From positions 1 through 64,000 of the forward strand of contig NZ_QLIQ01000014.1 of assembly GCF_003428165.1 (NCBI RefSeq): a DNA stretch of 64,000 nucleotides. The letters run 5' to 3'. Position 1 is the stretch's first letter. Every line of letters begins with the position of its first letter. Both the position numbers and the translations under genes were made by a program. Positions 20,025-28,837 of this stretch are shown here, one piece after another. The DNA comes from Cysteiniphilum litorale (GTDB lineage Bacteria; Pseudomonadota; Gammaproteobacteria; Francisellales; Francisellaceae). The notes under the pieces are model-generated. The model was given only the letters and a program-made list of their open reading frames with translations, made no database searches and was not told where the DNA came from.

Positions 20025-20597
20025 ATGACAAATAATTATTTTCTCTACTTACATGGCTTTCAAGGCTCACCTAACTCGCCCAAAGCACAAAAGCTTAAAG
20101 CATGGCTAAGTGATCAATTTCCAGAAGCATCGATCGATGCGCCTGAGTTACCAATGCAAACAAAAGCCGCACTTGATCTCACTCATAAGCTTCTAGATGA
20201 CGCAAAGACTGATAATAAAGTGATTATTGGTAGTTCGTTGGGCGGGTATATGGCGCACTTATTGAAGCAAACGCGTGATGATGTTGCTAAGGTGATTTTG
20301 ATTAATCCAGCGGCACGCTTAGATTTAATCGCACAAATGCCTGCATATAACCATATGCATGATGAAGCGATGGCATTATTTAATGCAATGCCAAAAACGT
20401 TGACCTCATTATCAGACTATCTGTTATTGTTACAAGAAGATGATCAAACGACACCGATAAATTTGGCGCTAGCAGTCTTTAACGGTGCACAGATCGATCT
20501 TAAATCTGGTCAAGGGCACGCCTATAGTGATATAGAGGTAAGCTTTGATGTAATCCGTCAGTTTCTTACAGTTCATTCAACGGTGTGTGATTCATAA
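20025..20597 (+). CDS. YqiA/YcfP-type alpha/beta-hydrolase (esterase)
   Basis: 190 residues. It opens with FLYLHGFQGSPNSPKA, has the nucleophile elbow GSSLGGYMA (Ser near residue 67), and a late catalytic pair: Asp in QEDDQTTP and His in GQGHAYSD. These match the YqiA/UPF0227 esterase family of ~190 residues. Cytosolic. It begins 15 bases after the cmk fusion and its stop overlaps the next gene, so it sits in a transcript leading into the fatty-acid-like operon. Substrate unknown. Confidence 0.85.
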   Translation: MTNNYFLYLHGFQGSPNSPKAQKLKAWLSDQFPEASIDAPELPMQTKAALDLTHKLLDDAKTDNKVIIGSSLGGYMAHLLKQTRDDVAKVILINPAARLDLIAQMPAYNHMHDEAMALFNAMPKTLTSLSDYLLLLQEDDQTTPINLALAVFNGAQIDLKSGQGHAYSDIEVSFDVIRQFLTVHSTVCDS

Positions 20598-21792
20598 AAT
20601 GCGGGATCCTATTTATATCAATGATTTTGCCGTGTTAAATGCGCTTGGTAATAATAAACAAGAAGTTGCTAAAGCACTGTTGGCGAATGTTTCGCCATTG
20701 ACGCCATATGATAAGCTTTTTAGTGGGCGGCAAACTTATGTTGGCAAGATAAATTGTCAATTAAACGCATTGCCTAGTCAGTATCAGGCAATTGATTGCC
20801 ATAATAACCGGATGTTGTTTAAGGCATTTCAAGAAATTAAGCCTGTGTATGATGCGTTAGCAAAGAAAACGGATCGACATAGAATAGGCGTTATTTTAGG
20901 CACAAGTACTTCGGGCATTTTAGAGGGTGAGAAGTCATTTACGCATTATATGCAAACAGGAGAAATGCTTGCTAATTTTCATTATCACCAGCAAGAATTT
21001 GGCACAATGGCAGAGTTTATTGCAAAGCTTGCTGAGGCCAAAGGTCCTTGTTATGTGATATCAACAGCATGCTCGTCAAGTGGCAAAGCCTTTCTCTCTG
21101 CAAAGCGTTTAATCAATTCAGGCATTTGTGATATCTGTATTGTTGGCGGGGCAGATAGTTTATCTGAATTGCCGCTTAATGGCTTTGATGCGTTAGATTC
21201 AGTGACAAAAAGCATTTGCCAGCCCTTTGGGCAAGATCGTGATGGGATTAATATCGGTGAGGGGGCTGCGTTATTTGTGTTAAGCAAAACCCCAGCAGAT
21301 TTAGCACTTTTAGGCGGTGGAGAAACCTCAGATGCTTATCATATTACCTCGCCAGACCCTGAAGGGGAAGGCGCCAAACAGGCAATGTTAAATGCATTAA
21401 AAGATGCTAATCTTAATCCAGATGATATTGCCTATGTCAATGCGCATGGTACGGCAACACCAAAGAATGATCAGATGGAGAGTAAAGCTATTTTTGAGGT
21501 GTTTGGTGAAAGGGTCTTATGTAGTTCGACAAAACCGCTAACTGGGCATACATTAGGTGCTGCAAGTGCTACGGAATTGGCACTTTGTGCATTATTGTTA
21601 TCTAAAGAGCACAACCCAAATCATAGGTTGCCTGCGCAAATCAGCACGGCTAAGTTGGATTGTGAATTACCTAAAATTCAATTAACCAATGAAGAGAGTG
21701 TTTGGCAAAAGTCTTGTTTTTTAAGTAACTCATTCGCATTTGGTGGTAATAATGTCAGCTTGATTATTGCTAGAGCGAACAAAGGAAGCTAA
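20587..21792 (+). CDS. Beta-ketoacyl-ACP synthase (first of two)
   Basis: 401 residues from a GTG overlapping the preceding stop; an ATG at 20599 is an alternative. Thiolase-fold condensing enzyme with Cys162 in STACSSSG, His287 in NAHGTAT and His321 in LTGHTLGAA, the complete C-H-H triad. The sequence is unlike housekeeping FabF/FabB and resembles the condensing enzymes of aryl-polyene or similar short polyketide clusters. It is the first of four tightly coupled genes (KS, dehydratase, ketoreductase, KS) that together could run an elongation cycle on an acyl carrier protein. No ACP or acyltransferase is nearby. Confidence 0.85.
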   Translation: MIHKMRDPIYINDFAVLNALGNNKQEVAKALLANVSPLTPYDKLFSGRQTYVGKINCQLNALPSQYQAIDCHNNRMLFKAFQEIKPVYDALAKKTDRHRIGVILGTSTSGILEGEKSFTHYMQTGEMLANFHYHQQEFGTMAEFIAKLAEAKGPCYVISTACSSSGKAFLSAKRLINSGICDICIVGGADSLSELPLNGFDALDSVTKSICQPFGQDRDGINIGEGAALFVLSKTPADLALLGGGETSDAYHITSPDPEGEGAKQAMLNALKDANLNPDDIAYVNAHGTATPKNDQMESKAIFEVFGERVLCSSTKPLTGHTLGAASATELALCALLLSKEHNPNHRLPAQISTAKLDCELPKIQLTNEESVWQKSCFLSNSFAFGGNNVSLIIARANKGS

Positions 21793-21799
21793 GTTTGTG

Positions 21800-22255
21800 A
21801 TGTATGACTTAAATGAAATTATTCCACAATCACCACCGATGCAGTTGATTGATTCCTTGCAGGAGGTTAATCAAGAAAAGGCGGTTTGTCTTGCCAGAAT
21901 TACGCCTAAGCATATTTTTTATGATGATGAGATTGATGGTGTATATGCTTGGGTGGGCATTGAGATGATGGCACAAGCTTCAGCTGTGTTAGCTTATTTT
22001 CAAGGAGATGAAAATGATCACGCACCAAGGCGTGGCTTTATGATCAGTGTGCGCAATTTCAAAACGACACGTGCAAGCTTTGATAAAGGTGATGTGTTAA
22101 CAGTTGTGGCGCATAAAGAGTTTATAAGTGATCCATTGGGGGTGTTTATGTGTGAGATTCATCATCAGGATCAATGCATTGCACAAGCAAAGTTTAGTGC
22201 CTATCAGCCAAGTGATAGAGAGTTTACAGAAATTATTCAGGGGAAAGTATTTTGA
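21800..22255 (+). CDS. ApeP-like hotdog-fold 3-hydroxyacyl-ACP dehydratase
   Basis: About 151 residues from the ATG at 21800 (or GTG at 21797; GGAAG lies 8-11 bases upstream). It opens IIPQSPPMQLIDSL, and the central helix WVGIEMMAQASAVLAY carries the Glu and Gln expected in ApeP/FabZ-like hotdog proteins. It should remove water from 3-hydroxyacyl thioesters between the ketoreductase and the next condensation. The gene starts eight bases after the KS stop and overlaps the following gene, so translation is coupled. Confidence 0.82.
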   Translation: MYDLNEIIPQSPPMQLIDSLQEVNQEKAVCLARITPKHIFYDDEIDGVYAWVGIEMMAQASAVLAYFQGDENDHAPRRGFMISVRNFKTTRASFDKGDVLTVVAHKEFISDPLGVFMCEIHHQDQCIAQAKFSAYQPSDREFTEIIQGKVF

Positions 22256-22980
22256 GTAAAAGAGCATTAGTGACAGGAGCAAGCAAAGGGATTGGGCAAG
22301 GGGCTGCAATTATGCTGGCACAATCTGGCTTTGAGGTGGTTGTGCATTATCACAGCGATGTTGAGGGTGCTCATCAAACAAAGCATGTGATTGAAGAGAA
22401 TGGTGGCAAGGCATCACTGATTCAATTTGATCTACAAGATAGAGCGGCGTGTCATGTAAAGTTAAACACTGAAATTGCGCAAAATGGCGCATTTTATGCA
22501 GTTGTTAATAATGCAGGAATTTGCCAGGATGCGCCGTTTCCAGCAATGGAAGATGAAATGTGGGATCGCGTGATCCAAACCAATTTAGATGGCTTTTATA
22601 ATGTGCTTAAGCCTTGTGTGATGCCGATGATTCAGCTAAGAAAAGGTGGGCGAATTGTCACATTAGCCTCTGTTTCAGGGGTTGCAGGTAATAAAGGGCA
22701 AGTCAATTACAGTGCGGCAAAATCAGGTATTATTGGCGCGACAAAAGCCTTGGCGCTTGAGCTTGCTAAACGTAAAATTACCGTTAATTGCGTAGCCCCT
22801 GGCTTAATTGAAACAGATATGATTAAAGATTTAGAGTATAAAGACGAGATTGAAAAGCATATTCCAATGCGTCGGGCAGGTAAGGTTGAAGAAGTTGCGT
22901 CAGTGATTAATTTCTTATGCTCCAATGCAGCTAGTTATATCACGCGTCAAGTAATCTCAGTCAATGGTGGTTTGATATGA
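22252..22980 (+). CDS. FabG-like 3-oxoacyl-ACP reductase (SDR)
   Basis: 242 residues. It starts at a TTG that overlaps the preceding TGA, with AGGGGAA at a good distance. Short-chain dehydrogenase with the cofactor motif TGASKGIGQG (TGxxxGxG), NNAG at ~87, the catalytic Ser in ASVSG, and Tyr/Lys in YSAAKSG. It should reduce the 3-oxoacyl thioester using NADPH, the second step of the four-gene cycle. It corresponds in position to ApeQ of aryl-polyene clusters. Confidence 0.88.
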   Translation: MSKRALVTGASKGIGQGAAIMLAQSGFEVVVHYHSDVEGAHQTKHVIEENGGKASLIQFDLQDRAACHVKLNTEIAQNGAFYAVVNNAGICQDAPFPAMEDEMWDRVIQTNLDGFYNVLKPCVMPMIQLRKGGRIVTLASVSGVAGNKGQVNYSAAKSGIIGATKALALELAKRKITVNCVAPGLIETDMIKDLEYKDEIEKHIPMRRAGKVEEVASVINFLCSNAASYITRQVISVNGGLI

Positions 22981-24215
22981 ATAAGCGCGTTGTCATTACT
23001 GGAATGGCTGGTATTACTGCATTAGGCAATGATTGGCATACGATTAAATCGGCATTGCTTGAAGGTAAAACAGCGACAAAGAAAATTAACGCATGGCAAG
23101 AAATCAAAGGTTTACATACCAACTTAGGCGCGCCGATTATTGATTTTGAAATGCCGGCACACTATACCCGCAAACAAACCCGCTCAATGGGGCGTGTTGC
23201 TCAACTAGCAACTGTTGCCAGTGAGAATGCCTTAAAAGATGCGGCAATTTTTGAGCATAAAGCACTACTTGAAAGTGGCGATGTTGGCATTGCTTTTGGC
23301 TCGTGCTCGGGTAGCACACAAGCTTTGTGTGATCTGATTAAAATTGAGACTGAAAAAACTGTGCAAAATGTCAGTGCGACGACTTATGTAAAATCAATGA
23401 GCCATACTTGTGCGGTTAATATTGCGCTTATTTTTGGCTTAACGGGACGCGTGATCCCAACATCAAGTGCATGCACGTCAAGCTCGCAAGCAGTAGGCTA
23501 TGCCTATGAAGCGATTAAGCATGGTTATCAAAAAGTCATGTTGGCAGGGGGAGCGGAGGAGTTATGCCCAAGTCAAGTGACGATTTTTGATACTTTATTT
23601 GCGACAAGTCAACAAAATGATAAACCGCAGATGACACCCAGACCTTTTGATCAAGCACGTGATGGCTTAGTGATTGGTGAAGGCGCATGTACGTTAATCT
23701 TAGAGGAGTATGAGCACGCCAAGGCGCGAGGTGCTAAGATTTATGCCGAAGTGATTGGTTTTGGTACCAATTGTGATGCCAGGCATATCACACAACCCAC
23801 GGCACAAAAAATGGTTGAAGCCTTGAAGCTTGCGATGGCAGATGCCAATGTCAATGCCGATGATATCGGTTATATCTGCGCGCATGGTACGGCAACTGAT
23901 CGCGGTGATATTGCTGAAAGTGAGGCGACTTTTACCTTGTTTGGCAATAAAACGCCTGTCAGTTCATTAAAGGGCAATTTTGGTCATACATTAGGCGCCT
24001 GTGGCGCACTTGAGTCATGGCTGTCGATTATGATGATGAAAGAAGGTGAATTTATGCCAACGGCAAATTTGCAAAAAGTCGATGCGTCTTGTGCCAAGCT
24101 TAATTACATCATTGAGAATCCAAAAAAGCTTAAAACAAACATCGTTATGAGTAATAATTTTGCTTTTGGTGGTATTAATACCTCGTTGATTTTTAAGGAT
24201 TATCACAGTGAGTAA
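22977..24215 (+). CDS. Beta-ketoacyl-ACP synthase (second)
   Basis: 412 residues. ATG overlaps the previous stop by four bases. The triad is complete: Cys166 in SSACTSSS, His303 in CAHGTAT and His337 in FGHTLGA. It also has the late NNFAFGGINTSL segment of FabF-type enzymes. Two non-identical condensing enzymes flanking a dehydratase and a reductase is the pattern of the aryl-polyene KS pair. The gene overlaps dapF by eight bases. Confidence 0.88.
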   Translation: MNKRVVITGMAGITALGNDWHTIKSALLEGKTATKKINAWQEIKGLHTNLGAPIIDFEMPAHYTRKQTRSMGRVAQLATVASENALKDAAIFEHKALLESGDVGIAFGSCSGSTQALCDLIKIETEKTVQNVSATTYVKSMSHTCAVNIALIFGLTGRVIPTSSACTSSSQAVGYAYEAIKHGYQKVMLAGGAEELCPSQVTIFDTLFATSQQNDKPQMTPRPFDQARDGLVIGEGACTLILEEYEHAKARGAKIYAEVIGFGTNCDARHITQPTAQKMVEALKLAMADANVNADDIGYICAHGTATDRGDIAESEATFTLFGNKTPVSSLKGNFGHTLGACGALESWLSIMMMKEGEFMPTANLQKVDASCAKLNYIIENPKKLKTNIVMSNNFAFGGINTSLIFKDYHSE

Positions 24216-24993
24216 ACCATTGCTGTTTAACAAAATGTGTGCGTTAGGCAATGACTTTGTCGTTATTGATGAGCGCAAAAAACCACGTAATTGGCAAGCG
24301 CGTCAAGTGCAGCAAATTTGCCATCGGCGTTTTGGTATCGGTGCTGATCAGCTATTGTTGATTAGGAAATCTGGCAAAGCTGATGCCAGTATGCATATCT
24401 ATAATCAAGATGGTTCTAAAGCCAAGCAATGTGGTAATGGCTTGCGTGCAGTTGCAAGTTTACTGCTCACGGAAAAAGGAAGTTTAGAAGTCAATATTGA
24501 GGTTGGAGGTTATGTTCATCGTTGTCGCTTGGTCGCGCATGATTGGATTGAGGTGGCTTTTCCGTTGCCTGTAGTCAATGAGAGTCAAAAAAAACTGATG
24601 GGTGATTCGGGCTTTGATCATGCGTTAGAGGTTGATGTGGGTAATCCACATTTGGTATTGTTTCGCTCGCAACATACTGAATTAAAAGATTTCGATGATC
24701 TGGGTAGAGTGTTGCAAACACAATACGCTGGCGGTATTAATGTACATGCATTAAAGCAGTTATCCAAAGATCGTATTTACTTAGATCATTGGGAGCGCGG
24801 CACGGGAATAACGCCTTCTTGTGGTAGTGGCAGTATTGCCAGTGTGTATGCTGGTGTTTCATTGGGGCTTTTGAAGCCTAAAGTTGTAGTGGAAAATGCC
24901 ATCAGTAACTTAACTGTTGAATGCACGCCGGAAGAAGTACGATTAAGTGGTGTGGTGAGATTGATTTTTAATGGTCAAATAGAAGTAGCATAA
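24208..24993 (+). CDS. dapF: Diaminopimelate epimerase
   Basis: 261 residues (typical ~275). Converts LL- to meso-diaminopimelate for lysine and peptidoglycan. The two catalytic cysteines are present: Cys75 in QCGNGLRA and Cys205 in ITPSCGSGS; also KMCALGNDFVVID at the start. It begins at a GTG inside the end of the preceding KS gene, so it is translated as the fifth cistron of that operon, a surprising location for a cell-wall gene. The next gene overlaps its stop by one base. Confidence 0.95.
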   Translation: MSKPLLFNKMCALGNDFVVIDERKKPRNWQARQVQQICHRRFGIGADQLLLIRKSGKADASMHIYNQDGSKAKQCGNGLRAVASLLLTEKGSLEVNIEVGGYVHRCRLVAHDWIEVAFPLPVVNESQKKLMGDSGFDHALEVDVGNPHLVLFRSQHTELKDFDDLGRVLQTQYAGGINVHALKQLSKDRIYLDHWERGTGITPSCGSGSIASVYAGVSLGLLKPKVVVENAISNLTVECTPEEVRLSGVVRLIFNGQIEVA

Positions 24994-26105
24994 TGATAAA
25001 TATAAGAGAAATCCCTTTTAGAACAACGATCTCAGGCTTAACACATAGCATTAGTGTGATTGAATATAAACACCCACAAGCTAAAGCGAATATCTATATG
25101 CAGGCGGCATTGCATGCCGCTGAGAGCAATGGCATTGCATTGATTTATTTATTGCGTGAGTACCTAGAAACGCATGATTTTCCATACAATGTGACATTGG
25201 TGCCGTTTGCCAATCCTTTTGCCATGGATATTAAAATTGGTGAGTATACCTATGGACGTTTTGATGCTAAAACTGGTGAGAACTGGAATCGTGGATTTAA
25301 AAACTTGCTTACGGCACATGCCGGTTTAGAGAAGATCGATCTTGACGCGTTTGTTGAAAAGTATCAAGACCAAGGCTTTGATACGCTATGTCAGCGGTTT
25401 TCAGAGCTTTTGAGAGCGCGCTTGGCGGTGAGTTTGCAAAATGACACAGCGCCTCATGAGAAGCTTGCCAATATCCTGCATGATTTGGCATTAGCTGCTG
25501 ATTTTAGTTTTGATTTACATTGCGATTCAGTCTCAGCACCGTATATTTATGCACCAAGTTATTTGCATTCAGGGCGTCTAAAACACTTTAATAGTAATGC
25601 ATTTATTCTGACACCGAATGAGCCTAGTGGTTGCTTTAACCAAGCTATATTTTATCCGTGGTGGCAATTAACTGATTGTTGGAATCGCATTACAGGAGAT
25701 AGTAAAACACCACCAAAACATGCGTTTACCTATGAAATGGGCAATAAGGAAAGTTTTGATCTTAAGAATGCTAAGCACTTATTGGAAGGTGTTCTTGAGT
25801 ATATTAATAATCCAGCAAATGTGAAAAATACCAGTAATAAATATGCTTGTTATGAGCAGGATTTCTCACGTGTTAGAGCCCCTATTGGTGGCATGGTTAA
25901 TTATCAGGATAATTTATTGGGTTCACTACAAAAGCCGAATACACCATTGGCAACGATTTATGATAAAAATAGTATTATAGGGATTAGTAAGCCGCAGGTT
26001 TTAAGTGTACCGCATGAGGCTTTACTGCTAACACGCACTTCTTCGGCAACCGTGCATGAAGGCGATGAGGTATTAAAAGTAATGACGAATTGTTTTAATA
26101 TTTAA
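24993..26105 (+). CDS. Succinylglutamate desuccinylase/aspartoacylase-family zinc deacylase
   Basis: 370 residues. It carries the zinc ligands of the AstE/AspA (M14-like) family: H-x-x-E in ALHAAESNG near residue 42 and a later His in FDLHCDS, plus PFANPFAMD. Such enzymes hydrolyse N-acyl amino acids or small peptides in the cytosol. Its ATG overlaps the dapF stop (TAATG), so expression is coupled; a link to acyl-diaminopimelate or an acylated product of the operon is conceivable but unproven. Confidence 0.75.
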   Translation: MINIREIPFRTTISGLTHSISVIEYKHPQAKANIYMQAALHAAESNGIALIYLLREYLETHDFPYNVTLVPFANPFAMDIKIGEYTYGRFDAKTGENWNRGFKNLLTAHAGLEKIDLDAFVEKYQDQGFDTLCQRFSELLRARLAVSLQNDTAPHEKLANILHDLALAADFSFDLHCDSVSAPYIYAPSYLHSGRLKHFNSNAFILTPNEPSGCFNQAIFYPWWQLTDCWNRITGDSKTPPKHAFTYEMGNKESFDLKNAKHLLEGVLEYINNPANVKNTSNKYACYEQDFSRVRAPIGGMVNYQDNLLGSLQKPNTPLATIYDKNSIIGISKPQVLSVPHEALLLTRTSSATVHEGDEVLKVMTNCFNI

Positions 26106-26109
26106 GTGT

Positions 26110-26154
26110 TTGAAACTTATGCGAAATCAACTATACTTGCCGTTAAAATAACGG
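26110..26154 (+). promoter_or_regulatory. Promoter and operator of the DUF1778/GNAT toxin-antitoxin operon
   Basis: TTGAAA (26110-26115) and TATACT (26132-26137) are 16 bases apart. Immediately downstream, at the predicted start of transcription, lies a perfect palindrome CCGTTA-AAA-TAACGG (26140-26154). Ribbon-helix-helix antitoxins of this class repress their own promoters by binding such palindromes. Confidence 0.6.
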
Positions 26155-26198
26155 GTCGTATTTAGATTTTATCAGCAGGTGAATTTGAGGTATAAGCT

Positions 26199-26444
26199 AT
26201 GGCGCATGCAAGAATTGAATTAAATACTAAGGATGATATCAAACAAACGATAGAGAAGGCTGCCGCACTTTCTGGTATGGCAGTATCGGCATTTATTATT
26301 AGTAATTGTTTGCCTAGAGCGCGAAAAATCGTTGAAAATGAAAAGAGAATTAGCTTGGATAGCAAAACAGCACAAGCGTTCTTGTCATTATTGGATAACC
26401 CACCTAAACCAAATCAGAAATTAAAAGATTTGCTCAAATCATGA
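26199..26444 (+). CDS. DUF1778 (TacA-like) antitoxin
   Basis: 81 residues. The N-terminal ARIELNTKDDIKQTIEKAAALSGMAVSAFI is a ribbon-helix-helix of the DUF1778 family; the C-terminal tail (LLDNPPKPNQKLKDLL) is the part that wraps the GNAT toxin in TacA/AtaR proteins. It overlaps the toxin start by four bases (ATGA). It should repress its own promoter through the palindrome upstream. Confidence 0.88.
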   Translation: MAHARIELNTKDDIKQTIEKAAALSGMAVSAFIISNCLPRARKIVENEKRISLDSKTAQAFLSLLDNPPKPNQKLKDLLKS

Positions 26445-26947
26445 TGGGGCTTAAGGTTAGTCCGCTGAGCAAAGCATTTAATCGTAGCCTTTTTAATTGT
26501 GGCGTTTCTGAGCTTGATATATTTATACAGAAATTCGCACTGCAAAATCAAAAGAAGATGTACAGCAAAACATATGTTGCACATGCTGTGGCTAGTGATG
26601 AGATCATGGGTTACTATACAATCACTGCGGCAGAGATTATTCAAAAAGCACTGCCCAAGCATATCAATCACCCAAGGTATCCTGTTAGTGCCGCAAGAAT
26701 ATGCCGCTTAGCGGTGAATAATCAGCATAAGGGCGCGGGTATTGGTGCTTATTTGCTAAAAGACGCTCTGCTTAAAATTGTGGCAGCAGCACAAATTATG
26801 GGCGTATTTTCTGTTATCGTCGACGCTAAGAGTGATGAAGCAAAGGCGTTTTATAAAAATTATGGCTTTATTGAGTTAACAGGACAGTCGTTGCAGTTGA
26901 TATTGCCTGTGGCAACAGTTGAAAAAGCAGTACAAGAAAATCTGTAA
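26441..26947 (+). CDS. GNAT-family acetyltransferase toxin (TacT-like)
   Basis: 168 residues. GNAT fold with the acetyl-CoA loop in RLAVNNQHKGAGIGAYLL and the catalytic Tyr region AKAFYKNYGF. Members paired with DUF1778 antitoxins acetylate the amino group of charged aminoacyl-tRNAs and stop translation. The start shares ATGA with the antitoxin gene. The motifs are intact, so the module looks functional. Confidence 0.88.
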   Translation: MMGLKVSPLSKAFNRSLFNCGVSELDIFIQKFALQNQKKMYSKTYVAHAVASDEIMGYYTITAAEIIQKALPKHINHPRYPVSAARICRLAVNNQHKGAGIGAYLLKDALLKIVAAAQIMGVFSVIVDAKSDEAKAFYKNYGFIELTGQSLQLILPVATVEKAVQENL

Positions 26948-26978
26948 AATAACTGGCTGTGAGTATATAATCAGGCTT
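26943..26978 (+). promoter_or_regulatory. Probable argS promoter
   Basis: TATAAT at 26966-26971 lies 17 bases after TGTAAA (26943-26948), 35 bases before the argS ATG. The -35 box is weak. Confidence 0.4.
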
Positions 26979-27006
26979 TCAAAATTATCATAATGAGTTT
27001 TAGATA

Positions 27007-28779
27007 ATGACAGCTACGGCGAATCACACTGCTATTTTAGAGAATTACTTAACCGATTTATTTGTAAAAGCCTTTGATGTTTTAGGTTTTGATAGTCGTT
27101 TTGCCAAAGTGCAATTATCAGCACGTCCTGAGCTTGGGCAGTTTCAATGTAATGGTGCGATGCCTTTGGCTAAAACTCTTAAGAAAGCGCCGATTCAAAT
27201 TGCTAATGATATTGTGACACAAGTCCAGAGTGATAAGGTTTTTAGTGATGTAAATGCAGTGATGCCAGGATTTATTAATATCACCTTAAGTGATGATTTT
27301 TTGGCGGGCTGGTCAAATCGTATGCTTAAAGATTTACGTTTAGGTTGCCCTAAAACGACCAATCCACTAAAAGTGATTATGGATTTTGGTGGTCCTAATG
27401 TCGCTAAACCACTGCATGTTGGACATATTCGCTCACCGCTAATTGGCGATTGTTTACAGCGCGTTTACCGCTTTTATGGTGACGAGGTGTTAAGTGATGT
27501 CCATTTAGGGGATTGGGGCACGCAAATGGGGATGTTGATCGAAGAAATTCGCAAAATGCATCCTAATTTGCCGTATTTTAATGAGCATTACACTGGAGAA
27601 TACCCCAAAGAATCACCGGTGACGGTGGATGCATTATCTGAGATTTATCCACGAGCTTCAGGGCGTTGCAAAGAAGATGCCAATGAGATGGAAAAAGCAC
27701 GTTTGGCAACGGCTGAACTGCAAAAAGGGCGTCGCGGCTATCGCGCGCTGTGGCAACACTTCGTTGATGTATCGATTGCTGAGCTTAAAAAAGATTATGG
27801 CGATCTTGGAATCTATTTTGATCTATGGAAAGGTGAGAGTGATGTTCAACCAATCATTGATCAAATGGTTGCGGATTGTTTAAAGCAAAAAGTTGCTGAA
27901 AATAGTCAAGGTGCGATTATTATTCCTGTGGCTGAAAATGAAGATGACAAAACCCCACCATTGATTTTGGTGAAGTCCGATGGGGCGGTAATGTATGGCA
28001 CAACGGATTTGGCAACGATTTTAGAGCGTGTTGAAGACTATCAGGCGCAAAAAATTATTTATGTGGTTGATAAGCGTCAAAGTCTGCACTTTAAACAAGT
28101 ATTTGCAGCAGCTAAAAAATTAAGCATTGCGCCAGAGACTGAGCTTGTACATATTGGTTTTGGTACGCTCAATGGTAAGGATGGCAAACCATTTAAAACA
28201 CGCTCAGGTGGAGTGATGCGTTTAAGTACTTTGATTGATGAAGCGAAATCACGTGCCAGTTTGCGTGAGCAAGAGGGTTTAACTGAAGCTGAAAAGGCAG
28301 ATATCATTGAGAAAGTAGCATTGGCTACGGTTAAGTTTGCTGACTTGGCGAATGTTTATACATCAGATTATATCTTTGATCTAGACAAGTTTTCGCAATA
28401 TGAGGGCAAAACAGGTCCTTACTTGTTGTATTCAGCCGTGCGCATTAAATCGATTTTGCGCAAGCTTGGTCGCAATTTGGAAAATGTCAGTACTGATATT
28501 GGCAAGGCAAGCAATGATGCTGAGCGTAATTTACAATTGAAGTTAACTGAATTGCCGCAAGTATTACAAAAAACATATGATAAATGTGAGCCGCATCATT
28601 TGTGTGAATACGCTTATCAAGTTGCTGTACAGTTTAATAAATTCTATGCTGAATCACCGATCGCCAATGAAGATAATCATTCATTAAAAGAGGCAAGAAT
28701 CGCTTTATGTCAGTTAACTTTAAAGCAATTAGTTTTTGTTCTAGGGCTACTTGGGATAGAAGTGCCTGAAAGAATGTAG
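27007..28779 (+). CDS. argS: Arginyl-tRNA synthetase
   Basis: 590 residues. Class I synthetase charging tRNA-Arg. The HIGH box is PLHVGHIRSP near residue 137; as usual in ArgRS a canonical KMSKS is missing and the loop reads FKTRSGGVMRLSTL. N-terminal Arg-N tRNA-binding domain and C-terminal DALR anticodon-binding helices (residues ~470-590) are both present. Monocistronic by spacing. Confidence 0.96.
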   Translation: MTATANHTAILENYLTDLFVKAFDVLGFDSRFAKVQLSARPELGQFQCNGAMPLAKTLKKAPIQIANDIVTQVQSDKVFSDVNAVMPGFINITLSDDFLAGWSNRMLKDLRLGCPKTTNPLKVIMDFGGPNVAKPLHVGHIRSPLIGDCLQRVYRFYGDEVLSDVHLGDWGTQMGMLIEEIRKMHPNLPYFNEHYTGEYPKESPVTVDALSEIYPRASGRCKEDANEMEKARLATAELQKGRRGYRALWQHFVDVSIAELKKDYGDLGIYFDLWKGESDVQPIIDQMVADCLKQKVAENSQGAIIIPVAENEDDKTPPLILVKSDGAVMYGTTDLATILERVEDYQAQKIIYVVDKRQSLHFKQVFAAAKKLSIAPETELVHIGFGTLNGKDGKPFKTRSGGVMRLSTLIDEAKSRASLREQEGLTEAEKADIIEKVALATVKFADLANVYTSDYIFDLDKFSQYEGKTGPYLLYSAVRIKSILRKLGRNLENVSTDIGKASNDAERNLQLKLTELPQVLQKTYDKCEPHHLCEYAYQVAVQFNKFYAESPIANEDNHSLKEARIALCQLTLKQLVFVLGLLGIEVPERM

Positions 28780-28837
28780 ACTATAAATCGTCTTAACGTT
28801 AGACTGTCTAGATCTTTGAAATCATCAATTACTTTTT

